Assembly (NCBI GenBank): GCA_946885765.1
Contig: CAMPHD010000050.1
Coordinates: 1 to 13,198 of the forward strand
Length of the DNA stretch: 13,198 nucleotides
Source: an uncultured Thalassospira sp.
Lineage (GTDB): Bacteria > Pseudomonadota > Alphaproteobacteria > Rhodospirillales_A > Thalassospiraceae
Direction: 5' to 3'
Positions within the stretch are counted from its first letter, which is position 1. Every line of letters starts with the position of its first letter. The notes beneath the pieces are model-generated. The model was not told the DNA's origin and did not search any database. It worked only from the letters and a program-made list of their open reading frames with translations. The translations under genes and the position numbers were made by a program. Positions 1 to 5,901 of the stretch are shown one piece after another.

Positions 1-2
1 CG

Positions 3-305
3 GGCGCGATCGGGCGGCGCATTGACACCCTCGTTGATCAAACCTTTCCCACTGTCCGCAAGGCTGTCAAATGGAACACGCCGCTTTACGGCAAGGAAGA
101 CGGCTGGATTCTGGCGATGTATTGCTACAAAAAATACGTCCAGATCACCTTTATGCAGGGCACGTCCCTGACCCCGGTCCCGCCAGCCACCTCCAAGGTC
201 GAAGGTATACGATACCTCAATATCCACGAGGATGATCAGCTTGACGAAGCCCAACTCACCGACTGGATCAGACAGGCCAGCCGGTTACCGGGGAAAAAGC
301 TGTGA
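3..305 (+). CDS. DUF1801 domain protein, 3' part
   Basis: The reading frame is open from the left window edge (codons in phase with base 3) to TGA at 303-305, so the gene starts before the window and about 100 codons are visible. The segment RIDTLVDQTFPTVRKAVKW, then NTPLYG, a conserved Trp and YCYKKYVQITF match the DUF1801/YdhG-like fold, a small alpha/beta domain of unknown biochemical function that often sits near AHSA1/SRPBCC genes. The C-terminal part (RYLNIHEDDQLDE, then LTDWIRQAS) is the usual family ending. The higA-like gene starts 31 bp downstream and may be co-transcribed. The family assignment is fairly secure; the function is unknown. Confidence 0.75.
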   Translation, partial: GAIGRRIDTLVDQTFPTVRKAVKWNTPLYGKEDGWILAMYCYKKYVQITFMQGTSLTPVPPATSKVEGIRYLNIHEDDQLDEAQLTDWIRQASRLPGKKL

Positions 306-336
306 GCCGGGTAAACAATCAACAAGGCATCTGCCC

Positions 337-639
337 ATGAGCATGACAGCAAGAAAACCCGTAAGCGTTGGTGAAATGCTCGTCGCCGAGTTCATGGAGC
401 CGATGGAACTGACCCAGACCGCCCTGGCCGAAGCCATGGGCGTCCCGCGCAAGCATGTCAACGAACTGTGCAACAACCGTCGCCGGATTACCGCCGATAC
501 CGCATTGATCCTTGCGCGTGTATTTGGCAACAGTGCCGAATTCTGGATCAATACCCAGACCCGCAATGACCTGTGGGAAGCCCTGAACATCCCGGATCGT
601 CGCGAACGTATCGAACGCGCCCGACCGGTTGCCGCCTGA
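337..639 (+). CDS. higA: HigA-family antitoxin/XRE regulator, apparently solitary
   Basis: This is a 100-residue protein with a Cro/C1-type helix-turn-helix at about residues 25-57 (LTQTALAEAMGVPRKHVNEL). It is followed by the HigA signature: RRRITADTALILARVFGNS, then EFWINTQTRNDLWEA (about 58-88). HigA antitoxins neutralise the ribosome-dependent RNase HigB and repress their own promoter. The ATG at 337 is preferred over an in-frame start at 232 because the longer form would overlap the upstream gene and adds nonconserved residues, while AAGG at about 324-327 is a plausible ribosome site. A higB toxin gene would normally lie immediately upstream. That place is taken by the DUF1801 gene, with only 31 bp between, and no toxin lies downstream. 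It may therefore be an orphan antitoxin or a stand-alone regulator. Confidence 0.85.
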   Translation: MSMTARKPVSVGEMLVAEFMEPMELTQTALAEAMGVPRKHVNELCNNRRRITADTALILARVFGNSAEFWINTQTRNDLWEALNIPDRRERIERARPVAA

Positions 640-655
640 CACCCCCCTCCACCAT

Positions 656-675
656 CCTGACATGAGCCTGTCAGG
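656..675. promoter_or_regulatory. Perfect inverted repeat upstream of the LysE exporter gene
   Basis: CCTGACA (656-662) and TGTCAGG (669-675) form a perfect 7-bp inverted repeat separated by six bases. It lies 17 bp after the higA stop and 61 bp before the lysE-family start. No T-run follows, so an intrinsic terminator is unlikely. The geometry, with TGACA half-sites and centres 13 bp apart, fits a dimeric repressor or activator operator. Candidates are HigA itself or an exporter regulator encoded elsewhere. The function is inferred from symmetry only. Confidence 0.35.
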
Positions 676-736
676 AGCGCCCTGCTAGTTTATCCCTGCC
701 GATCAAGTCGTTCGGCGGATAAATTACGAGCGCCCC

Positions 737-1384
737 ATGACATATGCTGAAAATCTCTGGCTGTTCTTTGTTCTGCTGTCGGGCATCATCATTGTGCCCG
801 GCATGGATATGTTCTTCGTTATTGCCAATTCCCTGACCGGGGGAAAACGTGCCGGGTTGTCGGCCACCGCCGGGATCATGCTGGGCGGGGTGTATCACAC
901 ACTGCTGGGTGCCATCGGCATCAGCGCCCTTCTGGCTATTGCGCCCTGGCTTTTGAATGTCATGCTGTTTGCCGGGGCGGCCTATATGGTCTGGATCGGC
1001 ATCACGCTTTTGCGCAGTGCCATCACGGTTGATCGCATCCGGGCGGCCAAGGCTGCGTCGCTTTGGGTCGCGTTTCGTCAGGACATGATCACCTGCATGC
1101 TGAACCCCAAGGCATATCTGTTCATTTTCGCGGTCTACCCGCAATTCATCCGCCCGCATTACGGGCCGCTTTGGTCACAGGCGCTGGTCATGGGGGGCAT
1201 GACGGCCGCCGTACAGCTTGCGGTTTATGGCGTGCTGGCCCTTGCGGCCGGGACCAGCCGGAACCTGATTACCGGCAATCCGGTGGCAACGATTTTCATC
1301 GGACGGGCGGCGGGTTTGCTGTTTATCGGTGTTGCCCTTCTGACCGCGTGGCAGGGCATGGCGACAACCGATTTCAACTTTTGA
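737..1384 (+). CDS. LysE/RhtB-family amino acid exporter
   Basis: This 215-residue, strongly hydrophobic protein has about six predicted membrane segments, the usual length and layout of the LysE/RhtB superfamily. These inner-membrane exporters move amino acids or related metabolites outward. The N-terminal signature is present at about residues 20-50: VPGMDMFFVIANSLTGG, then a GLSATAGIMLGG stretch. The usual PGP is PGM here, a loss of the second proline. NPKAYLFIFAVYPQFI (about 123-138) is the second family hallmark (N-P-K-A). The start ATG at 737 has only a weak purine-rich site upstream (GAGCG). The substrate cannot be told from sequence. The stop codon immediately precedes the -35 of the next gene, so the arsR-family gene has its own promoter. 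Confidence 0.85.
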   Translation: MTYAENLWLFFVLLSGIIIVPGMDMFFVIANSLTGGKRAGLSATAGIMLGGVYHTLLGAIGISALLAIAPWLLNVMLFAGAAYMVWIGITLLRSAITVDRIRAAKAASLWVAFRQDMITCMLNPKAYLFIFAVYPQFIRPHYGPLWSQALVMGGMTAAVQLAVYGVLALAAGTSRNLITGNPVATIFIGRAAGLLFIGVALLTAWQGMATTDFNF

Positions 1385-1414
1385 TTGACAGGGCGGTGTG
1401 GTTCGATCAATACT
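1385..1414 (+). promoter_or_regulatory. Sigma-70-type promoter for the arsR-SRPBCC pair
   Basis: A consensus -35 TTGACA (1385-1390) directly follows the lysE stop codon. After 18 bp comes AATACT (1409-1414), a 4/6 match to the -10 consensus. The predicted start of transcription, about seven bases beyond the -10, is 1421-1422, which is the A of the arsR ATG. The transcript would then be leaderless. The -10 overlaps the left arm of the operator. Confidence 0.55.
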
Positions 1415-1433
1415 TAACCTTATGGTTAAGTAT
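1410..1433. promoter_or_regulatory. ArsR operator overlapping -10 and start codon
   Basis: ATACTTAACC (1410-1419) and GGTTAAGTAT (1424-1433) form a perfect 10-bp inverted repeat around the four bases TTAT. It covers the -10, the predicted transcription start and the first four codons: the ATG at 1422 is split between centre and right arm, and GTT AAG TAT encodes V-K-Y. A dimeric ArsR repressor bound here would block its own promoter. That it is an operator is inferred from symmetry, position and family habit. Confidence 0.7.
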
Positions 1434-1790
1434 CAAGAAGCCGAACTGAACGACATCTTTGCCGCCCTTGCCGATCCAACCCGCCGTGCGCTTCTGGCGC
1501 GGCTGGAGACGGAAGAAAACCTGTCGGTCAGTGAACTGGCGCGACCGTTTCACGTTTCATTGCCTGCGGTGATGAAACATCTGGATGTTCTGTCCGATGC
1601 CGGGCTGATTGCGCGGCAAAAGACCGGACGTACGGTCAATGTGCGCCTGAATGCCGAACCGATGGAGCACGCCATGGAATGGCTGGCCCGCTATCAGCGC
1701 TTCTGGTCGCATAAACTCGATCAGCTTGCCGCGTTCCTTGAAGAAGAAGACACCATCCCCGAACGGGGAAAAGACGAAATAACGGACTAG
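1422..1790 (+). CDS. ArsR-family winged-helix repressor
   Basis: This is a 122-residue transcriptional regulator. The winged helix-turn-helix spans about residues 9-76: IFAALADPTRRALLARL, then SVSELARPFHVSLPAVMKHLDVL with the recognition helix at 45-57, and the wing RQKTGRTVNVRL. There is no cysteine, so it is not a CxC metal sensor of the ArsR/SmtB type. It belongs to the group that is paired with SRPBCC proteins. A GTG at 1398 is in frame, but the ATG at 1422 gives the conserved N-terminus MVKY and matches the predicted transcription start. There is no Shine-Dalgarno site at 1422, as expected for leaderless translation. The SRPBCC gene follows after 11 bp. It probably represses both genes; the inducer is unknown. 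Confidence 0.88.
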   Translation: MVKYQEAELNDIFAALADPTRRALLARLETEENLSVSELARPFHVSLPAVMKHLDVLSDAGLIARQKTGRTVNVRLNAEPMEHAMEWLARYQRFWSHKLDQLAAFLEEEDTIPERGKDEITD

Positions 1791-1801
1791 GGAAAAGACG
1801 T

Positions 1802-2260
1802 ATGTCTGAAACGATAAGTCAAAAACCGAGCCTGACGATCCGGCGCCGGATTGCCGCCCCACCGGCAAAGGTTTACGCCGCATGGATTGAACCCGAAAAA
1901 CTCGCCAGATGGTGGGGACCTGCGGGATGCGAAATGATCGATGCCAGCATCGACGCCCGGACCGGCGGTACCTTTCGCATCCGGTTCAAGGAAGCGGGCC
2001 CCGAGGGTGAAATCCACGATGTCAGCGGCACCTATGACGCGGTGGAACCCGATGCAAAGCTGTCATTCAGTTGGCAATGGATCACCATGCCCGAACGCAA
2101 ATCGCACGTGACCCTGACCTTTATGGCCGAGGATCACGGGGCGGCCACCATTCTGATCCTCCATCACACGCAGTTCTTTGACGAGCGCGCGCGTGATGGC
2201 CATCAGGAAGGATGGAGCAGCGCGCTTGACAAGCTGGAAGTCTGTTGCACTTCGGAATGA
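1802..2260 (+). CDS. SRPBCC/AHSA1-domain protein
   Basis: This 152-residue protein has the START-like helix-grip fold of the Aha1-C-terminal (AHSA1) type. Visible landmarks are TIRRRIAAPPAKVYAAWIEPEKLARWWGP (12-40), GGTFRIRF (55-62), DVSGTYDAVEPDAKLSFSW (73-91), and the family ending HHTQFFDERARDGHQEGW (121-138). Such proteins have a hydrophobic pocket for small lipophilic ligands. A catalytic role is not established for most of them. The start at 1802 follows AGGGAAAAG (1789-1797) closely. The gene is co-transcribed with the ArsR gene 11 bp upstream, a recurrent gene pair in bacteria. I see no terminator after the stop. Confidence 0.85.
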   Translation: MSETISQKPSLTIRRRIAAPPAKVYAAWIEPEKLARWWGPAGCEMIDASIDARTGGTFRIRFKEAGPEGEIHDVSGTYDAVEPDAKLSFSWQWITMPERKSHVTLTFMAEDHGAATILILHHTQFFDERARDGHQEGWSSALDKLEVCCTSE

Positions 2261-2279
2261 TTTTGCCCCGATTTCCGTC

Positions 2280-2310
2280 TTGACCTCAACCACGGTTAAG
2301 ATCGGAACAT
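2280..2310 (+). promoter_or_regulatory. MerR/SoxR-type promoter upstream of the efflux pump
   Basis: TTGACC (2280-2285) is a good -35. A weak -10 (GAACAT, 2305-2310) follows after 19 bp, the over-long spacer typical of MerR-family activated promoters. Inside the spacer is an imperfect dyad, CCTCAA (2284-2289) and TTAAGA (2296-2301) with six central bases. It has the same half-site spacing as the classical SoxR box, with two changes in the right half. The GGTTAAG segment also resembles the arm of the ArsR operator 870 bp upstream, so an ArsR half-site is the alternative. No merR/soxR gene is in the window. Confidence 0.4.
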
Positions 2311-2399
2311 CGCCCCGAATGAATACCGCAGAATAAACGCCGCGATGCCCCAATTTGTTGCGGCCTGCGCCACCACAAGAAATACAGGAAACACGAGAC

Positions 2400-4067
2400 A
2401 TGAGCGCCCCGACACGTCCCGATGCCCCCCTTGCGTCACCCGCCACGTCACCTGCCACGTCACCTGCCATCGATAACAAGGCCACCCGCCGCGAATGGAT
2501 TGGCCTTCTGGTTCTGACCCTGCCCTGCCTTCTGATCGCCATGGACATGACGGTCCTGCATCTTGCCGTGCCCCATCTGACCGCAAGCCTGAACCCGACA
2601 AGCGACCAGTTGCTCTGGATTGTCGATATCTATGGCTTTTTCATCGCCGGATCGCTGATCACCATGGGAACGCTGGGCGACCGGATCGGGCGGCGAAAAC
2701 TGCTGATGATCGGCGGTGGCTGCTTTGGCGCGGCATCCGTGCTGGCGGCCTTTTCCGATACGCCCGAAATGCTGATCTTTGCGCGCGGTGTGCTGGGTAT
2801 TGCCGGGGCAACATTGATGCCCTCTACCCTGTCGCTGATCCGGTCCATGTTCCACAATGACAAGGAACGTTCCTTTGCCATTGCCGCATGGATGACGACC
2901 TTTATGGTCGGCACTGCCGCCGGGCCGCTTCTGGGCGGGCTTGTGCTCAGCTATTTCTGGTGGGGGGCTGTTTTCCTGCTCAATGTGCCGGTCATGGTGC
3001 TTTTGCTGATTGTTGCGCCGATCCTTCTGCCCGAACACAAGGCCGAAAGCTTTGGCCGGCTGGACTTGTTCAGTGCGGCCTTGTCGCTCGGCTCGGTTCT
3101 GGCGACCATTTACGGGGTCAAGGTCATTGCCGCCTATGGCTTTGGCAGTGATGCGCTGGCCGCACTTGTCTTTGGCCTGCTTGGCGCATGGATTTTCATC
3201 CGTCGGCAGCGCAAGCTTGCCGATCCGCTGCTGGATCTTGATCTGCTTAAACAGAAGACCATCGCACTTCCCATCGTCATTCAGACCGCCGTGATCTTCG
3301 CCGGGATGGCCTATTTCCTATTCCTGTCGCAAGCCTTGCAACTGGTCATCGGGCTTACCCCCATTCAGGCCGGACTTTCAATGCTGCCCGCCACCGTCGC
3401 CGGGATTGTCGGCTCGATGGGGGCACCCGTTCTGATGGGGCGCTTTAAACCCGGGCAGGTCATGACCGGTGCCCTGATCCTGACGGCAATCGGCTTTGGC
3501 ATGCTGTCCTGGCCGGGCAGCGTCGTCAGCCTTTATGTCCTTGTCGCAGGTGCGACAATCTTCTCGCTTGGGATTACGCCGGTTGCGATGATCTGTACGG
3601 ATATGGTTGTCGCATCTGCCCCTTCGGATCGGGCCGGATCGGCAGCCGCGATGTCGGAAACCAGTGCCGAACTTGGCGGTGCGCTTGGCATTGCCATATT
3701 GGGCAGTGTCGGCACCGCGATCTATCGCGATGTGATGATCAAGGCCGTGCCGTCGGGCGTCGGGGATGAGGTCGCGGATGCCATCCGCAGCACCCTTGGC
3801 GGAGCCGTCAATGCGCTTTCCGATCTTCCGGCGTCAATATCATCAGACATTCTGCCACTTGCGCGCGCCGCTTTTACGGATGGCTTACAGGTTATTTCGA
3901 TTATTTGCACAATTTTGATGGTTTTGTCGGCCATTGGCACCCTGATCGCGTTGCGCAATGCGCGTTGTGACACAAATAACGATGATGGGATGGATGGCGC
4001 AAAAAGCGATGCTGCGCTTGACCCGGCCCTGAAACAGGCAGCCTGTGCCGCCGGAACTGTGGAGTAA
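2400..4067 (+). CDS. MFS drug efflux pump, DHA2 (QacA/SmvA-like) family
   Basis: This 555-residue inner-membrane proton-coupled antiporter has a 14-TM DHA2 layout. Landmarks: IAMDMTVLHLAVPHL (46-60, acidic residue D49 in TM1), LWIVDIYGFF (72-81), and motif A GTLGDRIGRRK (90-100) in the first cytoplasmic loop. The later segment GALGIAILGSVGTAIY is typical of QacA/SmvA/LfrA pumps, which export lipophilic cations and biocides; the exact substrate is unknown. The N-terminal tail (about residues 1-33) is polar and carries three Ser-Pro-Ala-Thr repeats. ATG 2400 is chosen over an in-frame TTG at 2355 because AGGAA (2386-2390) lies nine bases upstream and the extra residues are not family-like. The stop is followed after 5 bp by the acetyltransferase start, so the two form an operon. 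Confidence 0.88.
   Translation: MSAPTRPDAPLASPATSPATSPAIDNKATRREWIGLLVLTLPCLLIAMDMTVLHLAVPHLTASLNPTSDQLLWIVDIYGFFIAGSLITMGTLGDRIGRRKLLMIGGGCFGAASVLAAFSDTPEMLIFARGVLGIAGATLMPSTLSLIRSMFHNDKERSFAIAAWMTTFMVGTAAGPLLGGLVLSYFWWGAVFLLNVPVMVLLLIVAPILLPEHKAESFGRLDLFSAALSLGSVLATIYGVKVIAAYGFGSDALAALVFGLLGAWIFIRRQRKLADPLLDLDLLKQKTIALPIVIQTAVIFAGMAYFLFLSQALQLVIGLTPIQAGLSMLPATVAGIVGSMGAPVLMGRFKPGQVMTGALILTAIGFGMLSWPGSVVSLYVLVAGATIFSLGITPVAMICTDMVVASAPSDRAGSAAAMSETSAELGGALGIAILGSVGTAIYRDVMIKAVPSGVGDEVADAIRSTLGGAVNALSDLPASISSDILPLARAAFTDGLQVISIICTILMVLSAIGTLIALRNARCDTNNDDGMDGAKSDAALDPALKQAACAAGTVE
2433..2468 (+). repeat. 12-bp tandem repeat, three copies, in the MFS N-terminus
   Basis: Units 2433-2444, 2445-2456 and 2457-2468 share the core GTCACCTGCC. 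The last two copies are identical and the first differs slightly. Each encodes Ser-Pro-Ala-Thr or a close variant in the cytoplasmic N-terminal tail. The unit length is a multiple of three, so slippage would change tail length without a frameshift. Confidence 0.75.
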
Positions 4068-4072
4068 TCACA

Positions 4073-4768
4073 ATGCGAAGTCCGGAACTCCCCCCAAGAC
4101 TTGAAAGCAAGCGGTTCATCCTGCGTGATTTCACGCCCTCGGACCGGGCGGCATTTGTCGCCTATCAGATGGATGCCCGTTATCGCGCCCTATACGGCAC
4201 CCCCGATAGCGACCGAACCCGTGCGAGCAGCAATGCGCTGTTTGACCGTTTTCTGGCATGGCAGGAAGAACGCCCGCGGCGTAATTTCCAGGTCGGGATT
4301 TTTGATAAATCGTCCGGCGATCTTCTGGGATGTGTCGGCCTGCGTGGCAAGGACCTGCCGGTGGATAGCGCGATTTTCGGGATCGAGCTGTCACCGACCC
4401 ATTGGGGGCGCTACCGCGCCGCCATCGAGGCCAGCACGATGATGATCGCCTTTGGTTTCCGCGAGCTTGATCTCGCGTCGATCATGGGCGTTACGGCCAG
4501 CGACAATAAACGCATTGCCCGTCTGGCCGACTGGTTCGGGGCCGAAGTCGTGGCGGAACGCCACGGGTCGGAAAATTCCCCCGAATGGACTACCGAATGC
4601 GGCACCGCAAAGGTCGACTGGTCACTTAAACGCACGATTTGGGACCACGGCAGCCCCGATGCGTCACGCCGCACCGATGCCGGTAGCGACAATTTTGTCT
4701 ATGCCAACTGCAATCTTAAAACCGGCACCACCGCTGAGATGCAAAAACACGCCTGCAAGGGAATGTAA
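4073..4768 (+). CDS. GNAT-family N-acetyltransferase (RimJ/RimL-like)
   Basis: This is a 231-residue protein. The GNAT fold spans about residues 9-188: RLESKRFILRDFTPSD (9-24), LGCVGLRG (85-92), the acetyl-CoA loop IELSPTHWGRYRAAIEA (104-120), a beta-bulge region, and the ASDNKRIARLADWFGAEVV motif (142-160). It would transfer acetyl from acetyl-CoA to an amine of a protein or small molecule. The acetyl-CoA loop lacks the usual glycine after WGRY (Arg115). About 40 residues after Trp190 form a polar tail not needed for the fold. GGAG (4061-4064), overlapping the upstream stop, gives an 8-base spacing to the ATG. Coupling to the efflux pump suggests a joint role in modifying and exporting a toxic compound (inference). 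Confidence 0.8.
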   Translation: MRSPELPPRLESKRFILRDFTPSDRAAFVAYQMDARYRALYGTPDSDRTRASSNALFDRFLAWQEERPRRNFQVGIFDKSSGDLLGCVGLRGKDLPVDSAIFGIELSPTHWGRYRAAIEASTMMIAFGFRELDLASIMGVTASDNKRIARLADWFGAEVVAERHGSENSPEWTTECGTAKVDWSLKRTIWDHGSPDASRRTDAGSDNFVYANCNLKTGTTAEMQKHACKGM

Positions 4769-4770
4769 GC

Positions 4771-4800
4771 CGGGACCGGTCAGAAACCCGACAGGTCCCG
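4771..4800 (+). terminator. Hairpin after the acetyltransferase gene, possible terminator
   Basis: CGGGACCGGTC (4771-4781) can pair with GACAGGTCCCG (4790-4800), an 11-bp stem with one mismatch and an 8-base loop. It starts two bases after the stop codon. No clear T-run follows, so it may be a weak or Rho-assisted terminator, or a 3'-end stabiliser. Confidence 0.4.
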
Positions 4801-4895
4801 ACACAAGTTTGAATTGCCCACCGACCTTCCCCGGCACGATTGTCTTTGCATAGCCTTCTGATCAGCGCCGCCACCCGATCAACAAGGAGGATATG

Positions 4896-5624
4896 ATGAA
4901 ACGCCCCGAAATCGTCTCTCGCGCGGAATGGCTTGATGCCCGCAAGGCGCATCTGGAACGGGAAAAGGCACATATGCGCGCCTATGACCGCCTGTGCGAG
5001 GAACGCCGGACCCTGCCATGGGTGCGGGTCGACAAGGAGTATGTCTTTGACACGCCGGACGGTGAAAAATCGCTGGCCGATCTGTTTGACGGCCGCAATC
5101 AGTTAATCGTCTATCACTTCATGTTTGGTCCGGGCTGGAAAGAAGGCTGTGTCGGCTGCTCGTTCCTTGCCGACCATTTTGACGGTGCCAACCTGCATCT
5201 CAAACACCATGACGTGACGCTGGTTGCTGCTTCCCGCGCGCCGCTTGCGGAATTTCAGGATTTCAAAAAGCGCATGGGCTGGGACTTCACGTGGGTTTCC
5301 TCGGCGGGTTCCGACTTCAATTATGATTTCGATGCGTCCTTCCGCCCCGATGATGTCAAGGCAGGCAAGGCGACCTATAATTACGCGCCCTATACCGGCA
5401 AGATGGAAGACCTTCACGGCGAAAGCGTCTTTGTCCGCGATCCCGAAACCGGCGAGATTTTCCATACCTATTCAAGTTATGCCCGTGCTGGCGATGCCCT
5501 GATCGGGGCCCACGCCTTCCTTGATATGACGCCCTTTGGCCGCAACGAGGACGGGGTGATGGACTGGGTCAAGCTGCATGATCTGTACGAGGAATACAAA
5601 CCGGTGCATTCCTGCTGTCACTAG
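4896..5624 (+). CDS. DUF899 thioredoxin-like protein
   Basis: This 242-residue cytoplasmic protein of the DUF899 (COG4312) family has a predicted thioredoxin-like fold. Landmarks: IVSRAEWLDARKAHLEREKAH (6-26), LIVYHFMFGPGWKEGC, VGCSF with the Cys85-x-x-Cys88 pair, VAASRAPLAEFQDFKKRMGW (110-129), SSAGSDFNYDF (135-145), and VFVRDPETGEIFHTYSSYARAGD (178-200). Residues DMTPFGRNE and the C-terminal HSCCH follow. The C-x-x-C position matches a redox centre, but enzyme activity is not established for the family. Two ATGs lie in tandem. The strong site AAGGAGG (4884-4890) is five bases from the ATG at 4896 and only two from the one at 4893, so 4896 is chosen. A strong terminator follows, and a hairpin precedes the leader, so this is probably a single-gene unit. 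Confidence 0.85.
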   Translation: MKRPEIVSRAEWLDARKAHLEREKAHMRAYDRLCEERRTLPWVRVDKEYVFDTPDGEKSLADLFDGRNQLIVYHFMFGPGWKEGCVGCSFLADHFDGANLHLKHHDVTLVAASRAPLAEFQDFKKRMGWDFTWVSSAGSDFNYDFDASFRPDDVKAGKATYNYAPYTGKMEDLHGESVFVRDPETGEIFHTYSSYARAGDALIGAHAFLDMTPFGRNEDGVMDWVKLHDLYEEYKPVHSCCH

Positions 5625-5663
5625 ACGACCAGTCATCCGGTATCATCGTGATCCGAATCTTCC

Positions 5664-5695
5664 GAAGGGGACCATTACTGGTCCCCTTCTTTGTT
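5664..5695 (+). terminator. Intrinsic terminator after the DUF899 gene
   Basis: GAAGGGGACCA (5664-5674) and TGGTCCCCTTC (5679-5689) form a perfect 11-bp stem with loop TTAC, followed by TTTGTT. This is a textbook Rho-independent terminator, 39 bp after the stop codon. Confidence 0.92.
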
Positions 5696-5748
5696 GCATA
5701 GCGCATCATTGGTTTCATTCCGGAAGATACAGTCAGGCCTTCTTGCGA

Positions 5749-5762
5749 ACCAGAAATCTGGT
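5749..5762. promoter_or_regulatory. Palindrome in the TRAP upstream region
   Basis: ACCAGA (5749-5754) and TCTGGT (5757-5762) form a perfect inverted repeat separated by AA. It lies about 105 bp before the predicted -35. It could be a distal operator or activator site for the cluster; only the symmetry supports this. Confidence 0.3.
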
Positions 5763-5866
5763 CGGGAAACATCGTTAAAACAAATAACTATCAATGACAT
5801 TGCCGATTTCCCCATCGGGAGAATAGCCGTTTCACACGCCCGGCTCCGATCAAGTTGTTCTAAAAA

Positions 5867-5895
5867 TTTACAACTATCTTTACATCATACATAAT
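5867..5895 (+). promoter_or_regulatory. Sigma-70-type promoter of the TRAP/catabolic cluster
   Basis: TTTACA (5867-5872, 5/6) and CATAAT (5890-5895, 5/6) are separated by an optimal 17 bp. Transcription would start near 5902, leaving a leader of about 140 bases before dctP. A second TTTACA occurs 12 bp downstream (5879-5884), but it has no good matching -10. Confidence 0.65.
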
Positions 5896-5901
5896 ATGTA
5901 T
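5887..5901. promoter_or_regulatory. Probable operator overlapping the -10
   Basis: ATACAT (5887-5892) and ATGTAT (5896-5901) form a perfect inverted repeat with three central bases. It includes all of the predicted -10 and reaches the predicted start site. The cluster ends with an FCD-type GntR regulator, whose family binds short AT-rich palindromes of this size, so it is the natural candidate ligand. The assignment is inference. Confidence 0.5.

Noticed and set aside
232..336. Longer N-terminus for the higA-like gene from ATG 232
   Set aside because: It would overlap the upstream gene by 74 bases and adds non-family residues; the ATG at 337 gives a normal HigA length.
1766..1800. Direct repeat GGGAAAAGACG at 1766-1776 and 1790-1800
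   Set aside because: The second copy simply includes the ribosome site of the SRPBCC gene; an 11-bp repeat here is probably a small local duplication without a role I can support.
2355..2399. TTG start for the efflux pump at 2355
   Set aside because: No ribosome site there, while AGGAA is correctly spaced before the ATG at 2400.
2460..3038. Long - strand open frame opposite the efflux pump
   Set aside because: Gln/His/Gly-rich translation is the typical antisense of a GC-rich membrane-protein gene.
4840..4845. TTGTCT as -35 of a DUF899 promoter
   Set aside because: No acceptable -10 at 15-19 bp; I cannot place the promoter of this gene.
5691..5894. Possible 67-codon gene in the dctP upstream region
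   Set aside because: No ribosome site, it starts inside the terminator tail and runs into the predicted promoter, and it resembles no family.
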